Shown in pieces: positions 17,781 through 26,148 of a stretch of DNA of 64,000 bases (positions are counted from its first letter, which is position 1; every line of letters begins with the position of its first letter). The stretch is from NCBI RefSeq assembly GCF_948329515.1, contig NZ_CAOJCN010000012.1:155385-219384 (forward strand), in the 5' to 3' direction. The stretch comes from Cohnella rhizoplanae (GTDB taxonomy: Bacteria > Bacillota > Bacilli > Paenibacillales > Paenibacillaceae). The notes under the pieces are model-generated. The model saw only the letters and a program-made list of their open reading frames with translations. It was not told the DNA's origin and searched no databases. The position numbers and the translations under genes are program-made.

Positions 17781-17870
17781 GGTTGATTTTATTCCTAGCC
17801 GAGACTTCCTGGGCGAAGCGATGGCACTAGCGGTTGATTTTGTTCCTAGCCGAGACTTCCTGGGCGAAGC
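17781..17870 (+). repeat. Two-copy 39-bp direct repeat
   Basis: Two 39-bp copies (17781-17819 and 17832-17870) differ at one base (A or G at position 11) and are 12 bases apart, giving a 51-bp period. Both start GGTTGATTTT and end CCTGGGCGAAGC. They lie just upstream of the promoter of the first two-component system. No coding frame explains them. Confidence 0.9.
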
Positions 17871-17878
17871 CTTTCATC

Positions 17879-17932
17879 TTCAGCCGATCTTCAGCTACGG
17901 CTCAGAAGCGCTTCAGCGCCACGCCGGATAAT
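17879..17932 (+). promoter_or_regulatory. Response-regulator-type promoter with four 11-bp-phased repeats
   Basis: TTCAGC (17879), TTCAGC (17890), CTCAGA (17901) and TTCAGC (17912) are spaced exactly 11 bp apart; the last begins 15 bp before a GATAAT -10 box (17927-17932). Direct hexamers one helical turn apart over the -60 to -20 region are the known layout of PhoB/PhoP-type activator sites. The same layout occurs at 20328-20381. The binding protein is inferred, most simply the response regulator encoded next. Confidence 0.65.
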
Positions 17933-17975
17933 GAGGTCAGACGAATAGCGTGCAACGAAGAGGAGCGACATCGCG

Positions 17976-18659
17976 ATGAATCAAATCAAAGGTATCCGGA
18001 TCCTCGCCGTAGACGACGAGCCTAATATATTGCAATTCCTGGAGCTGGGGCTGCTCAACGAAGGCTTCGAGGTGCAGACGGCCCCCGACGGGATGACGGC
18101 GATCACGCTGGCCAAGAGCTTCAAGCCGCACGTCGCCATACTGGACGTCATGATGCCCGGCATGGACGGCTTCGAAGCTTGCAAAATGCTCAAGAAGACG
18201 GAAAACGTCGCGGTCATCATGCTGACGGCCAAAGACGAGGTGGACGATCGGGTGAAAGGGCTGATGCTGGGAGCGGACGATTATATGGTCAAGCCGTTCA
18301 GCTTCGAGGAGCTGCTCGCTCGCATTCATGCGAGGGTGCGCAACCAGTTTCCGCTCATGTCCGGACAGGCCGTATTCGGACCGATCGGCATCGATGACCG
18401 GCGCAAGGAGATCAGCCTGAGCGGTCGCGTGCTCGAGCTGTCGCCTACCGAATACGAGCTGCTCAAATATATGGTCATCAACCACGGCATCGTACTGAGC
18501 AAGGCGCTCATTCTCGACAAGGTATGGGGCTACGACTTCGGCGGGGACGAGAACATCGTCGAGGTGTACATCCGTTCGCTGCGGGAGAAGCTCGGCGACA
18601 AGGAGCACCAGCTGATCCGCACCCTGCGCGGCGCGGGATACCGGATCGATCTGCCATGA
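17976..18659 (+). CDS. OmpR/PhoB-family response regulator
   Basis: A 227-residue protein with an N-terminal receiver domain and a C-terminal winged-helix DNA-binding domain. The receiver has the acidic pair D14/D15, phospho-acceptor D57 (ILDVMMPGMDG), T84 and K106 (YMVKPFSFEE). The DNA-binding part ends in the typical VEVYIRSLREKL and TLRGAGYRI segments. ATG 17976 has a GAGGAG site. Its stop overlaps the start of the kinase (ATGA). Phased TTCAGC repeats in its own promoter suggest autoregulation. Confidence 0.95.
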   Translation: MNQIKGIRILAVDDEPNILQFLELGLLNEGFEVQTAPDGMTAITLAKSFKPHVAILDVMMPGMDGFEACKMLKKTENVAVIMLTAKDEVDDRVKGLMLGADDYMVKPFSFEELLARIHARVRNQFPLMSGQAVFGPIGIDDRRKEISLSGRVLELSPTEYELLKYMVINHGIVLSKALILDKVWGYDFGGDENIVEVYIRSLREKLGDKEHQLIRTLRGAGYRIDLP

Positions 18660-20233
18660 GGCGGGACCCGGAAGGGGCCGTCCGCGCGCCGTTGAAAGGC
18701 TCCTTGCGCCTTCAGCTGCTGTCGCGGTCGCTGCTCGTCGTGGCCGTGCTGCTCGTGTTCATCGGCGTGCTGCAGTACGTGCTCATGCGCAAGTTCACGT
18801 ACGAGAACAAAGCCTCGGCGCTCCAGAGCCAGATCCTGACGCTGCCTCCTGACATCTGGCGGGACCGCCAAGGACATGGCGCCGGCGTCTCGGACCGCTC
18901 CTTCAAGCCGGAATACGGCTCTTCCGGGGCCAAGCAGCAGCTCGGCAACGGCGGCGCAGAAGCGGCGGCCGACACCGAAGAGGCGTACGCCGATAATGCG
19001 GACGCCATGCGCGGCCGATTCTACGTCCCCGGTGCCACCGTCGCGCTGATCGGTACCGACCTGAGCTTTACGACGTTGTCCGAATGGACGGACCAGGCTG
19101 ACCCGCCGCGGCTGGATGACGCGGTGTATAAGGCGGCTATGAGCGGCGAGGGGAAGGATGCAGGTCGCGGGGCGGATTACCGGATCGCGAAGGACGCGGA
19201 GGGACGCGAACAGCTCGTCGTGCTCCGTTCTCTGGGCAAAGACGGACAGGGCTCCGGCGTCATCCAGATCAGCGCGGGAACGGAGGAGCTCAAGGAGACG
19301 CTGAACGGGCAGCTGCTGCTATTCGGATTCCTCTCTCTGTTGGCGCTGTTCGCGGGACTGCTCGCGCTCCTGCCCGTGCTGCGCCGGACGCTCACGCCGC
19401 TGTCCGACCTGGTCGACAGGGTCGAACGGATCGACGCCGGCAATCTCGACGAGCCGTTTCCCGCGATCGCGAAGCCGGTGGAGATCGGGCGGCTGTCGGC
19501 ATCGTTCAACGGAATGCTGGCGCGGCTGAACGATGCTTTCGAGACGGAGAAGGAAGCGAAGGAGCATATGCGTCAGTTCGTGGCGGACGCGTCGCATGAG
19601 CTGCGGACGCCGCTCACCTCGATACACGGCTTTTTAGAGGTGCTGCTGCGCGGCGCTTCCAACAATCCGGAGCAGCTCGAGCGCGCGCTGCGCAGCATGC
19701 ACGGCGAGTCGGAGCGGCTGCGCAAGCTGGTCGGAGACCTGCTGACGCTCGCGAAGCTCGACCAGCGGGGCGCCATGCACGCCGCGCGCGGCAGCCTGAG
19801 CGATACGCTGCGCGAGATGGAGCCGCAGCTGCGGATGCTGGCCGGCTCCCGCGAGGTTGACTTTTCGCTGCCGGAGGACATGTACTGTCTATACGATCCC
19901 GACAAGATCAAGCAGGTCGTGCTCAATTTGTTCCACAACGCCGTCCAGCATACGGATCCGACGGAAGGCGCGATCTCGCTCGCGGTCCGCAAGGCCGACG
20001 GGTTCGTGCATCTCGACGTAAAGGACAACGGCTCCGGCATCGACGCCGCGCATCTGCCGCACGTGTTCGACCGATTCTATCGCAGCGACTCCTCGCGCAC
20101 GCGCAAGTACGGCGGCGCCGGACTCGGCTTGTCCATCTCCAAGTCGATTACGGACGCGCTTGGCGGCCGCATCGGGGTCGCGAGCGAACCGGGGCGCGGC
20201 ACGATATTTACGCTCCGATTGCCCGAACAATGA
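18656..20233 (+). CDS. Sensor histidine kinase with extracellular sensor domain
   Basis: A 525-residue kinase and the partner of the preceding regulator. Two transmembrane helices (about residues 20-42 and 218-242) bracket an extracellular domain of about 175 residues with no recognisable fold. A HAMP linker (RRTLTPLSDLVDRVERIDAG) leads to the H-box FVADASHELRTPLTSIHGF, N-box LNLFHNAVQHT, G1 DNGSGI, F-box FDRFYRSD and G2 GGAGLGLSISKS. It is coupled by ATGA overlap. The signal is unknown; the location directly before a MacAB-type pump suggests envelope or antibiotic stress. Confidence 0.94.
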   Translation: MRRDPEGAVRAPLKGSLRLQLLSRSLLVVAVLLVFIGVLQYVLMRKFTYENKASALQSQILTLPPDIWRDRQGHGAGVSDRSFKPEYGSSGAKQQLGNGGAEAAADTEEAYADNADAMRGRFYVPGATVALIGTDLSFTTLSEWTDQADPPRLDDAVYKAAMSGEGKDAGRGADYRIAKDAEGREQLVVLRSLGKDGQGSGVIQISAGTEELKETLNGQLLLFGFLSLLALFAGLLALLPVLRRTLTPLSDLVDRVERIDAGNLDEPFPAIAKPVEIGRLSASFNGMLARLNDAFETEKEAKEHMRQFVADASHELRTPLTSIHGFLEVLLRGASNNPEQLERALRSMHGESERLRKLVGDLLTLAKLDQRGAMHAARGSLSDTLREMEPQLRMLAGSREVDFSLPEDMYCLYDPDKIKQVVLNLFHNAVQHTDPTEGAISLAVRKADGFVHLDVKDNGSGIDAAHLPHVFDRFYRSDSSRTRKYGGAGLGLSISKSITDALGGRIGVASEPGRGTIFTLRLPEQ

Positions 20234-20244
20234 ATCCGCCCATC

Positions 20245-20278
20245 GCTATCGCTTCCCTTGGGGGGCGGTAGCTTTTTT
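20245..20278 (+). terminator. Intrinsic terminator after first kinase gene
   Basis: GCTATCGC (20245-20252) pairs with GCGGTAGC (20265-20272) with one wobble, and six T residues follow. It separates the sensor operon from the efflux operon, which has its own promoter. Confidence 0.82.
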
Positions 20279-20327
20279 GTCCGCTTATTCCGGACGAGAC
20301 GGCTTGGATCGCGGCCGGACAGCCATT

Positions 20328-20381
20328 TTCAGCTGGCATTCATCCGCTGTTCATCTAAAATTCACGCAACTCTGCTAGGCT
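20328..20381 (+). promoter_or_regulatory. Efflux-operon promoter with four 11-bp-phased TTCAKC repeats
   Basis: TTCAGC (20328), TTCATC (20339), TTCATC (20350) and TTCACG (20361) are spaced exactly 11 bp apart. The last starts 15 bp before TAGGCT (20376-20381), a weak -10 box extended by TGC. A weak core promoter with phased repeats in place of a -35 is what an activator-dependent OmpR/PhoB-type promoter looks like. It matches the promoter at 17879-17932 in spacing and sequence. Confidence 0.65.
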
Positions 20382-20411
20382 CCTCTTATCGTACATAGGA
20401 GGTCGTCTAGG

Positions 20412-21998
20412 ATGAGAAGGAGCAGAAAATGGATCGCCTGGATCGTGGTCGTCTGCTTGATCGCGGCCGGCGGCGGTGGCTATTGGTGGTATTCGTCCAA
20501 GGATACGAAGGCGGCGACGAGCGGCCCGTCGTTCACGCAGTCGCGCGCGACGATCGGGACGATCACGAAAAGCGTCTCGGGCAGCGGAGCCGTGGCAGTC
20601 AGCGAGTCGGAAACGGTGAAGCCGACGGCCAACGCCACGGTCGAGAGCGTCAAGGTCGCCGAAGGGGCGTCGGTCAAGAAGGGCGCGGTGCTCGCGACGT
20701 TCGAGGGCGAAGACGTGAGCCTATCGCTCAGCAAATCGGAGCTCAGCCTAGAGCAGCTGCAGATGCAGCTGGAGCAAGCGCAGGAGAAGTGGAAGACGCT
20801 GCAGGTATCCGGCGCCGAGCAATCCGAGATCGACGCGGCCGAGATGAGCATCAAGTCGATTCAGCTCAACATCAAGCAGACGCAGCTGGACATGCAGGAT
20901 ACGCGGGAAAAGGCGAAGGCGCCCGATCCGCTCGTCGCTTCGATCGACGGCACGGTCACCGTCGTTGGCGTCAAGGAGGGCGACTCGGTGAGCGGCCAGA
21001 CCGAGGCCTTCACGATCGTGAACTACGACAAGCTCGATATGCAGATCTCTGCGGACGAGCTTGACATCTCGCAGCTGAAGGTCGGACAGACCGCGAATAT
21101 CACGATGGACGCGCTGAGCGGACAAGCGTTCACGGGCAAGGTGACGAAGATCGCCAAGGAAGGCACTTCGACGAACGGCGTCGCGACGTTCCCCGTCACG
21201 GTGCGCCTCGACAAGACGGACGGCGTCCTGCCCGGCATGAACGGCAGCGTCGACGTCGTCATCGAGTCCAAACAGGACGCATTGCTCGTGCCGGTCGAAG
21301 CGGTGACGCAGATGGGCGAGCGGTATTTCGTGCGCGTGCCGGCGGGCGGAACGACGACGGGGCAGGCCGCAAGCGGCGGGCAAGCGGCCGGCCAGGCAGC
21401 GGGCGGTCAGGCGGGTGGCCAGGCGACGGAAGGCGGTCAGGCTGCTGGAGATCAGGCGGCAGGAGACCAGCCAACGGGCGGACAGGCGGCGGGCAACGCA
21501 CAGCCGGGCAATGACGGCGGCACGCAGTCGAACGGCGACGGCGACCAAACGCCTGCAGAAGCTGTGCCAGGCGGCAACGCGGCGGGCGCACAGGCCGGCG
21601 CTGGCGGTGGCGGCCAGACGAGGCAAGGCGGCTTCGGCGGCCGCCAAGCGGGTACCGGCGCGGCGGGGGGATTTGCGAGAGGCGGCCAGGGTCAGACGGC
21701 TGCCGGCGCCGCGAGCGCGGCGTTTGCGCTTAAGCAGATTACGGTAGGCATCACGACGGATGCGCAAGTGGAAGTGCTCACCGGACTGACGGAGGGCCAG
21801 ACCGTCCTGATTCCGGTCGTCGTATCGACCGGCTCCGGCAACCAGCAGCAGACGGCCTTCGGCGCAGGCGGCTTCCAGATAGGCGGCGGCGCCTTCCCGG
21901 CAGGCGGGGCGGGCGGCAGTTTCGGAGGCGGCAATTTCGGCGGCGGCGCCCGCACCGGCGGCTCGGGCGTCCGGACGGGCGCCGCGGGAGGTCGATGA
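20412..21998 (+). CDS. MacA-like periplasmic-adaptor (HlyD/RND-type) efflux subunit with low-complexity insert
   Basis: A 528-residue membrane-anchored adaptor. An N-terminal helix (about residues 7-27) is followed by a split biotinyl-lipoyl domain, a coiled coil (about 100-170), and a beta-barrel domain ending near 305. A strongly Gly/Ala/Gln-rich segment (about 315-435) interrupts the membrane-proximal domain, which resumes at FALKQITVGITTDAQVEVL near 437; a Gly-rich tail ends the protein. Adaptors of this family link MacB-type ABC exporters to the cell exterior. The GGQAAG-type insert is much longer than usual. It is the first gene of a five-gene operon. Confidence 0.88.
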   Translation: MRRSRKWIAWIVVVCLIAAGGGGYWWYSSKDTKAATSGPSFTQSRATIGTITKSVSGSGAVAVSESETVKPTANATVESVKVAEGASVKKGAVLATFEGEDVSLSLSKSELSLEQLQMQLEQAQEKWKTLQVSGAEQSEIDAAEMSIKSIQLNIKQTQLDMQDTREKAKAPDPLVASIDGTVTVVGVKEGDSVSGQTEAFTIVNYDKLDMQISADELDISQLKVGQTANITMDALSGQAFTGKVTKIAKEGTSTNGVATFPVTVRLDKTDGVLPGMNGSVDVVIESKQDALLVPVEAVTQMGERYFVRVPAGGTTTGQAASGGQAAGQAAGGQAGGQATEGGQAAGDQAAGDQPTGGQAAGNAQPGNDGGTQSNGDGDQTPAEAVPGGNAAGAQAGAGGGGQTRQGGFGGRQAGTGAAGGFARGGQGQTAAGAASAAFALKQITVGITTDAQVEVLTGLTEGQTVLIPVVVSTGSGNQQQTAFGAGGFQIGGGAFPAGGAGGSFGGGNFGGGARTGGSGVRTGAAGGR

Positions 21999-21999
21999 C

Positions 22000-22704
22000 A
22001 TGAGCAAGACGGCGCCCTCTCCTCTGATCGCCATGGAGGACGTATTCAAGAAGTACACGCTAGCGGGAGAGACGCTGAACGCGCTCGACGGCATATCGCT
22101 GACCGTGAACAAAGGCGACTTCATGGCGATCGTCGGGCCCTCCGGCTCCGGCAAGTCGACGCTCATGAACGTGCTCGGCTGCCTCGATACGCCGACCGGC
22201 GGCAAGTATACGCTGGACGGCGCCGAGGTCGGCAAGCTCAGCGACAACAAGCTGGCCCATATACGCAACAACAAGATCGGCTTCATCTTCCAGAGCTTTC
22301 ATCTGCTGCCGCGGCTGCGGGCGATCGAGAACGTCGAGCTGCCGCTCGTCTACCGCGGCATGTCCGGGCGGGAACGCCGCGCGCTGGCGAAGGAAGCGCT
22401 CGAGAAGGTCGGGCTCGGCGACCGGATGCACCACATGCCGAACCAGCTCTCCGGCGGCCAGCAGCAGCGCGTCGCCATCGCGCGGGCGCTCGCGGGGCGG
22501 CCGCCGCTCCTGCTCGCCGACGAGCCGACGGGCGCGCTCGACAGCAAGACGAGCCGCGACGTCATCGGCCTGCTTCAGGAGCTCAACGCCGAGGGCAACA
22601 CGATCGTGCTCATCACGCACGATCCGAAGGTCGCGGAGCAGGCCAGGCGCGTCGTGCGCATCCAGGACGGCATGCTGACCGAAGAGAGGAGCGCGGCCTC
22701 ATGA
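22000..22704 (+). CDS. MacB-type ABC transporter ATP-binding protein
   Basis: A 234-residue ATPase of the LolD/MacB class. Walker A is GPSGSGKST near residue 47, the signature is LSGGQQQRVAIARAL near 150, and Walker B is LLLADEPTGALD near 168. It starts one base after the adaptor gene and overlaps the permease gene by ATGA. Together these three make a tripartite-like exporter as in Bacillus YvrPON or YknXYZ. The substrate is unknown; relatives expel peptides, toxins or antibiotics. Confidence 0.95.
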   Translation: MSKTAPSPLIAMEDVFKKYTLAGETLNALDGISLTVNKGDFMAIVGPSGSGKSTLMNVLGCLDTPTGGKYTLDGAEVGKLSDNKLAHIRNNKIGFIFQSFHLLPRLRAIENVELPLVYRGMSGRERRALAKEALEKVGLGDRMHHMPNQLSGGQQQRVAIARALAGRPPLLLADEPTGALDSKTSRDVIGLLQELNAEGNTIVLITHDPKVAEQARRVVRIQDGMLTEERSAAS

Positions 22705-23867
22705 AGCTAAGCCAGGGTATACGCATGGCCTGGGGGAGCGTCCGCGCCCAGCCGCTGCGCACGCTGCTGACCGTGCTCGGCATCCTCATCGGCGTCGCTT
22801 CGGTGACGATCATGGTCGCGATCGGCAACGGCACCTCGGAGCAGGTGAAGAGCCAGCTGCAGGGATTGGGCACGAACATGTTGACCGTCAACGTCGTTGG
22901 TCGCGGCGCCGTCACCAGCATCAAGCAGACCGACGTCCAGGCATTGGCGGACGTGGACAACGTGGACAGCTACGCGCCGAACATCAGCGGCAATGTGACC
23001 GCCAAGTACGGGACGCTGACCTATTCCGCGTCCGTGAACGCGACGACCTCTGCCTTCGCCGATATACGGGATTACGAAGTGCAGCAGGGACGCTTCATCC
23101 TGGATATCGACGATTCATTCAAGCAGAAGGTGGCGGTTATCGGCTCCGAGGTCGCGACCGAGTTGAAAATGAGCAATCCGGTCGGCAGCAAAATCTCGTT
23201 GAACGGCATTCCGTACAAAATCGTAGGCGTTCTAGCTCCCAAGGGGAGCACGACCAACGGATCGAGTGACAACGTCGTCATCGTGCCGCTGTCGACGGCC
23301 CGCGTCGTACTCCAGACCGATGCGATTCGCACGATTTACGTACAGGTCGACAGCGAGAAAAACGTGGACCGGGCGCAGGCGGCGCTTGAAAGTAACCTCA
23401 AGGCCTTTTTCCGCAACGACGAAGACAGCTATACGGTATTTAACCAACAGGATCTGCTGGAGACGATCACGTCGGTATCGACATCGGTGTCGACACTGCT
23501 CACTTATGTGGCCGCCATCTCGCTGCTTGTCGGCGGCATCGGCGTCATGAACATGATGCTGGTCTCCGTTACAGAGCGCACGCGGGAGATCGGCATCCGC
23601 AAGTCGCTCGGGGCCAAGCAGCGGGATATTTTGTTCCAATTTCTCGCGGAGGCCTCGATGATCGGCTTGCTGGGCGGCATCGCGGGCGTGGCCGTCGGGG
23701 CGGGCGGGTCCAAGTTCGTCGGCAAAATGATGGATTCGCCGGCCTCGCCCTCCGTCGATATCATGATCATCGCGGTCGTCTTTTCCATCGGGGTAGGCGT
23801 ACTGTTCGGCTTCCTTCCGGCCAGGCGGGCGTCCCGCCTCAATCCGGTCGAAGCGCTGCGACAATGA
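22701..23867 (+). CDS. MacB/FtsX-family ABC transporter permease
   Basis: A 388-residue permease with the MacB layout: one N-terminal helix (about residues 20-42), a large extracellular MacB_PCD domain (about 45-260), and three C-terminal helices. The conserved cytosolic coupling segment VTERTREIGIRKSLGAKQRDIL lies between C-terminal helices, and the end reads PARRASRLNPVEALRQ as in many FtsX-like permeases. It is coupled to the ATPase gene by ATGA, with a response regulator gene 46 bases downstream. Confidence 0.95.
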   Translation: MKLSQGIRMAWGSVRAQPLRTLLTVLGILIGVASVTIMVAIGNGTSEQVKSQLQGLGTNMLTVNVVGRGAVTSIKQTDVQALADVDNVDSYAPNISGNVTAKYGTLTYSASVNATTSAFADIRDYEVQQGRFILDIDDSFKQKVAVIGSEVATELKMSNPVGSKISLNGIPYKIVGVLAPKGSTTNGSSDNVVIVPLSTARVVLQTDAIRTIYVQVDSEKNVDRAQAALESNLKAFFRNDEDSYTVFNQQDLLETITSVSTSVSTLLTYVAAISLLVGGIGVMNMMLVSVTERTREIGIRKSLGAKQRDILFQFLAEASMIGLLGGIAGVAVGAGGSKFVGKMMDSPASPSVDIMIIAVVFSIGVGVLFGFLPARRASRLNPVEALRQ

Positions 23868-23913
23868 CTGCAATGCGGGCGGCCGGTCGCATAAGCGGAA
23901 GGAGGCGAATCGC

Positions 23914-24594
23914 ATGACTGCACACATACTCGTCATCGAAGACGACCCGTATATCGGCGAACTCATCGGCCTGTATCTAAAACGCGAAGGGTTCGCCTAC
24001 GACATCGCCGGAGACGGGGAGGACGGCTGGGACCTGTTCTCCTCCGGACCGCCGGACCTGGTCATCCTGGATCTCATGCTGCCGGGACTCGACGGCTGGG
24101 GCGTATGCCGGAAGATCCGCGCCGAACGGTCGACCCCGATCATCATACTGACGGGCAAAGGCGAGAGCTATGACAAGCTGAAAGGCTTCGAGCTGGGCGC
24201 GGACGATTACCTGGTGAAGCCGTTCGATCCCAAGGAGCTCATGGCGCGCGTGCGCGCCGTCCTGCGCCGGACGATGCCCGGATTCGCGCGGGAGCCGATC
24301 CGCATTCCGATGCTGACGATCGATCTCGACCGGTATATCGTCGACTGCGGGGGGAACGAGCTCACGCTGCCGCCCAAGGAGATGGAGCTGCTGCACCTGC
24401 TGGCGTCGATTCCCGGCCGGGTGTTCACGAGGGACCAGCTCCTCGACCGGGTATGGGGCTACGAATTCGAGGGGGATCCCCGCACGGTAGACGTACATAT
24501 TAAGCGAATCCGGGAGAAGATCGGCATGACGGAGCATTATCGCATCGAGACGATACGCGGCGTAGGCTACAAATTCGAAGTGAGCGGGGCATGA
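23914..24594 (+). CDS. OmpR/PhoB-family response regulator (second system)
   Basis: A 226-residue regulator with receiver residues D10/D11, phospho-acceptor D53 (VILDLMLPGLDG) and K103 in YLVKPFDPKEL, then a winged-helix domain (RTVDVHIKRIREKI, IRGVGYKFE). A GGAAGGAGG ribosome site precedes the ATG. It is in the same direction as the efflux genes with no terminator between, so it is probably made with the pump. Its kinase overlaps by ATGA. It differs clearly from the regulator at 17976, so the two systems are not a recent duplication. Confidence 0.95.
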   Translation: MTAHILVIEDDPYIGELIGLYLKREGFAYDIAGDGEDGWDLFSSGPPDLVILDLMLPGLDGWGVCRKIRAERSTPIIILTGKGESYDKLKGFELGADDYLVKPFDPKELMARVRAVLRRTMPGFAREPIRIPMLTIDLDRYIVDCGGNELTLPPKEMELLHLLASIPGRVFTRDQLLDRVWGYEFEGDPRTVDVHIKRIREKIGMTEHYRIETIRGVGYKFEVSGA

Positions 24595-26030
24595 GGCGGT
24601 ACAGCGGCATTACCGCCAAGCTGCTGCTCGCTTTTTTTGCCGTTCTCCTCATCTCCTTCGCGATCACGCTGCTCGTCTCCGACCGGTTCGTCCGCTCGCA
24701 GCTGCGGGATCGGAGCGACCGGATCGAGCTGAGGCAGCTGGACGTGACCGCGGCGCTCGTGCGCAGCGCGTACAGGGAGCAGTGGAGCCGGACGCAGCTG
24801 ACGAGCGCGCTGCAGATGAGCGGCGGTCCGAACCGGACGGTCGTCATTCTGAACGCTGCCGGGGAGGTCGTGCTGCAGACGGGCAGCCCGAACGGGGGCG
24901 GGACCGTTGAGATCGATCCGGCCGCGCTCAGAGAGACGCTCGCGGCGCGGGATAAGCTGTGGCGTCCGGGCGACGCGTCCGGCAAAGGAAAAATTCGCAT
25001 CGCGGCTGTCCCGGTCGGCGGCGACCGCAGTTGGAGCGCGCAGACGGTCCTGGTCGTATCCGGGGCGTTCCAGCAGGACTTCAACGCGTTCAACGGCTTG
25101 TTCCGCAACATCATGATCACCATGCTCGTCGTGTCGACGACTATCGTGCTCATCGTATCCCGCGGCATGACCGCCCGGCTGCGGCGCATGACGCTGGCGG
25201 CCAGGGACATCGCCAAGGGGCGGTTCGACGTCCGGCTGCCCGACCGCCACCGCGACGAGATCGGCGAACTGGCTTCGTCGCTCAACCATATGTCCGCCGA
25301 GCTCGGGAGTCTCGACCGGATGCGTCGGGAGTTTCTGGCGAACGTGTCCCACGATCTCAGATCCCCGCTGACTTCGATCGGCGGCTTCGTCGAGGCTATG
25401 CTGGACGGCGCCGTGCCGCCGGACAGAGAGCGGCATTACCTCGGTCTCGTCCGCGAGCAGACGCAGCGGATGAACCGGCTCGTGAACGACCTGCTCGACG
25501 TGGCCCGCATGGAGGCCGGCCAGCTCGAGATCGCGCCATTGCCATACAATCTCAGCAGTTGGATCAGAGGCCTGCTCGCCCGGATGTCCCCCGACGCGGG
25601 GCGCAGAGGCATCCGGCTGGAGCTGATCGGGGATGCGGAGGATCTATGGGTCCGCGCGGATCCGGACCGGATCGACCAGGTGCTCGCGAATCTCGTGCTC
25701 AACGCGATCCAGTTCTCGCCGGACGGCCGGGCGGTGCAGGTCGAAGCCGTCCGGGAGGGGGATCGCGCGCGAATCAGCGTGCGGGATTTCGGCGTAGGCA
25801 TACCCGGGGAAGAGCTCGACAAAATCTGGCAGCGTTTCTACAAATCCGACAAGGCCAGGTCCGCGCGCACGGGCAGCGGCCTGGGGCTGGCCATCGTTCA
25901 GTTCGTGCTGGAGAAGCACGGCACCGCCGCATCCGTCCGCAGCGTAGTCGGGGAAGGCACGCTTTTTACCTTTTTCCTGCCGTCCGCAGAGCCGTCCCAT
26001 ACGTCCTATTCCGTTCGCGACAGCCTTTGA
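24591..26030 (+). CDS. Sensor histidine kinase (second system)
   Basis: A 479-residue kinase. Two transmembrane helices (about residues 8-30 and 166-188) enclose a short extracellular sensor of about 135 residues. HAMP is followed by the H-box FLANVSHDLRSPLTSIGGF, N-box LANLVLNAIQFSP, G1 RDFGVGIPG and G2 GSGLGLAIVQFV. It is coupled by ATGA to its regulator and ends the adaptor-ATPase-permease-regulator-kinase operon. Two TCSs around one exporter suggests feedback or signal integration, which is inference. Confidence 0.94.
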   Translation: MRRYSGITAKLLLAFFAVLLISFAITLLVSDRFVRSQLRDRSDRIELRQLDVTAALVRSAYREQWSRTQLTSALQMSGGPNRTVVILNAAGEVVLQTGSPNGGGTVEIDPAALRETLAARDKLWRPGDASGKGKIRIAAVPVGGDRSWSAQTVLVVSGAFQQDFNAFNGLFRNIMITMLVVSTTIVLIVSRGMTARLRRMTLAARDIAKGRFDVRLPDRHRDEIGELASSLNHMSAELGSLDRMRREFLANVSHDLRSPLTSIGGFVEAMLDGAVPPDRERHYLGLVREQTQRMNRLVNDLLDVARMEAGQLEIAPLPYNLSSWIRGLLARMSPDAGRRGIRLELIGDAEDLWVRADPDRIDQVLANLVLNAIQFSPDGRAVQVEAVREGDRARISVRDFGVGIPGEELDKIWQRFYKSDKARSARTGSGLGLAIVQFVLEKHGTAASVRSVVGEGTLFTFFLPSAEPSHTSYSVRDSL

Positions 26031-26046
26031 CGGCGGTCGCCGGCTG

Positions 26047-26076
26047 TTGACGGTTCCCTCCGCCAAGAGGCATAAT
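26047..26076 (+). promoter_or_regulatory. Sigma-A promoter of relA
   Basis: TTGACG (26047-26052), an 18-bp spacer and CATAAT (26071-26076) predict a start near 26083, about 66 bases before the relA ATG. The TTG at 26047 that opens a longer in-frame reading is part of the -35 box, which argues against it as the start codon. Confidence 0.8.
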
Positions 26077-26148
26077 GGAGGGAATACCTCACGATTCGCG
26101 GCGGCCCGCGGCGTTCCTGCGCCGGCCGGGAGCGGAAAGGAACATGGC

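Noticed and set aside
17781..17870. CRISPR-like repeat-spacer pattern
   Set aside because: Only two copies, a 12-base gap, and no cas genes in the window.
21350..21998. Adaptor tail as a frameshift artefact
   Set aside because: The frame stays open through the repeats and returns to a recognisable adaptor domain, then ends in register with the ATPase gene start.
26047..26148. N-terminal extension of Rel from TTG 26047
   Set aside because: The TTG is the -35 box of a good promoter and the extension is not Rel-like.
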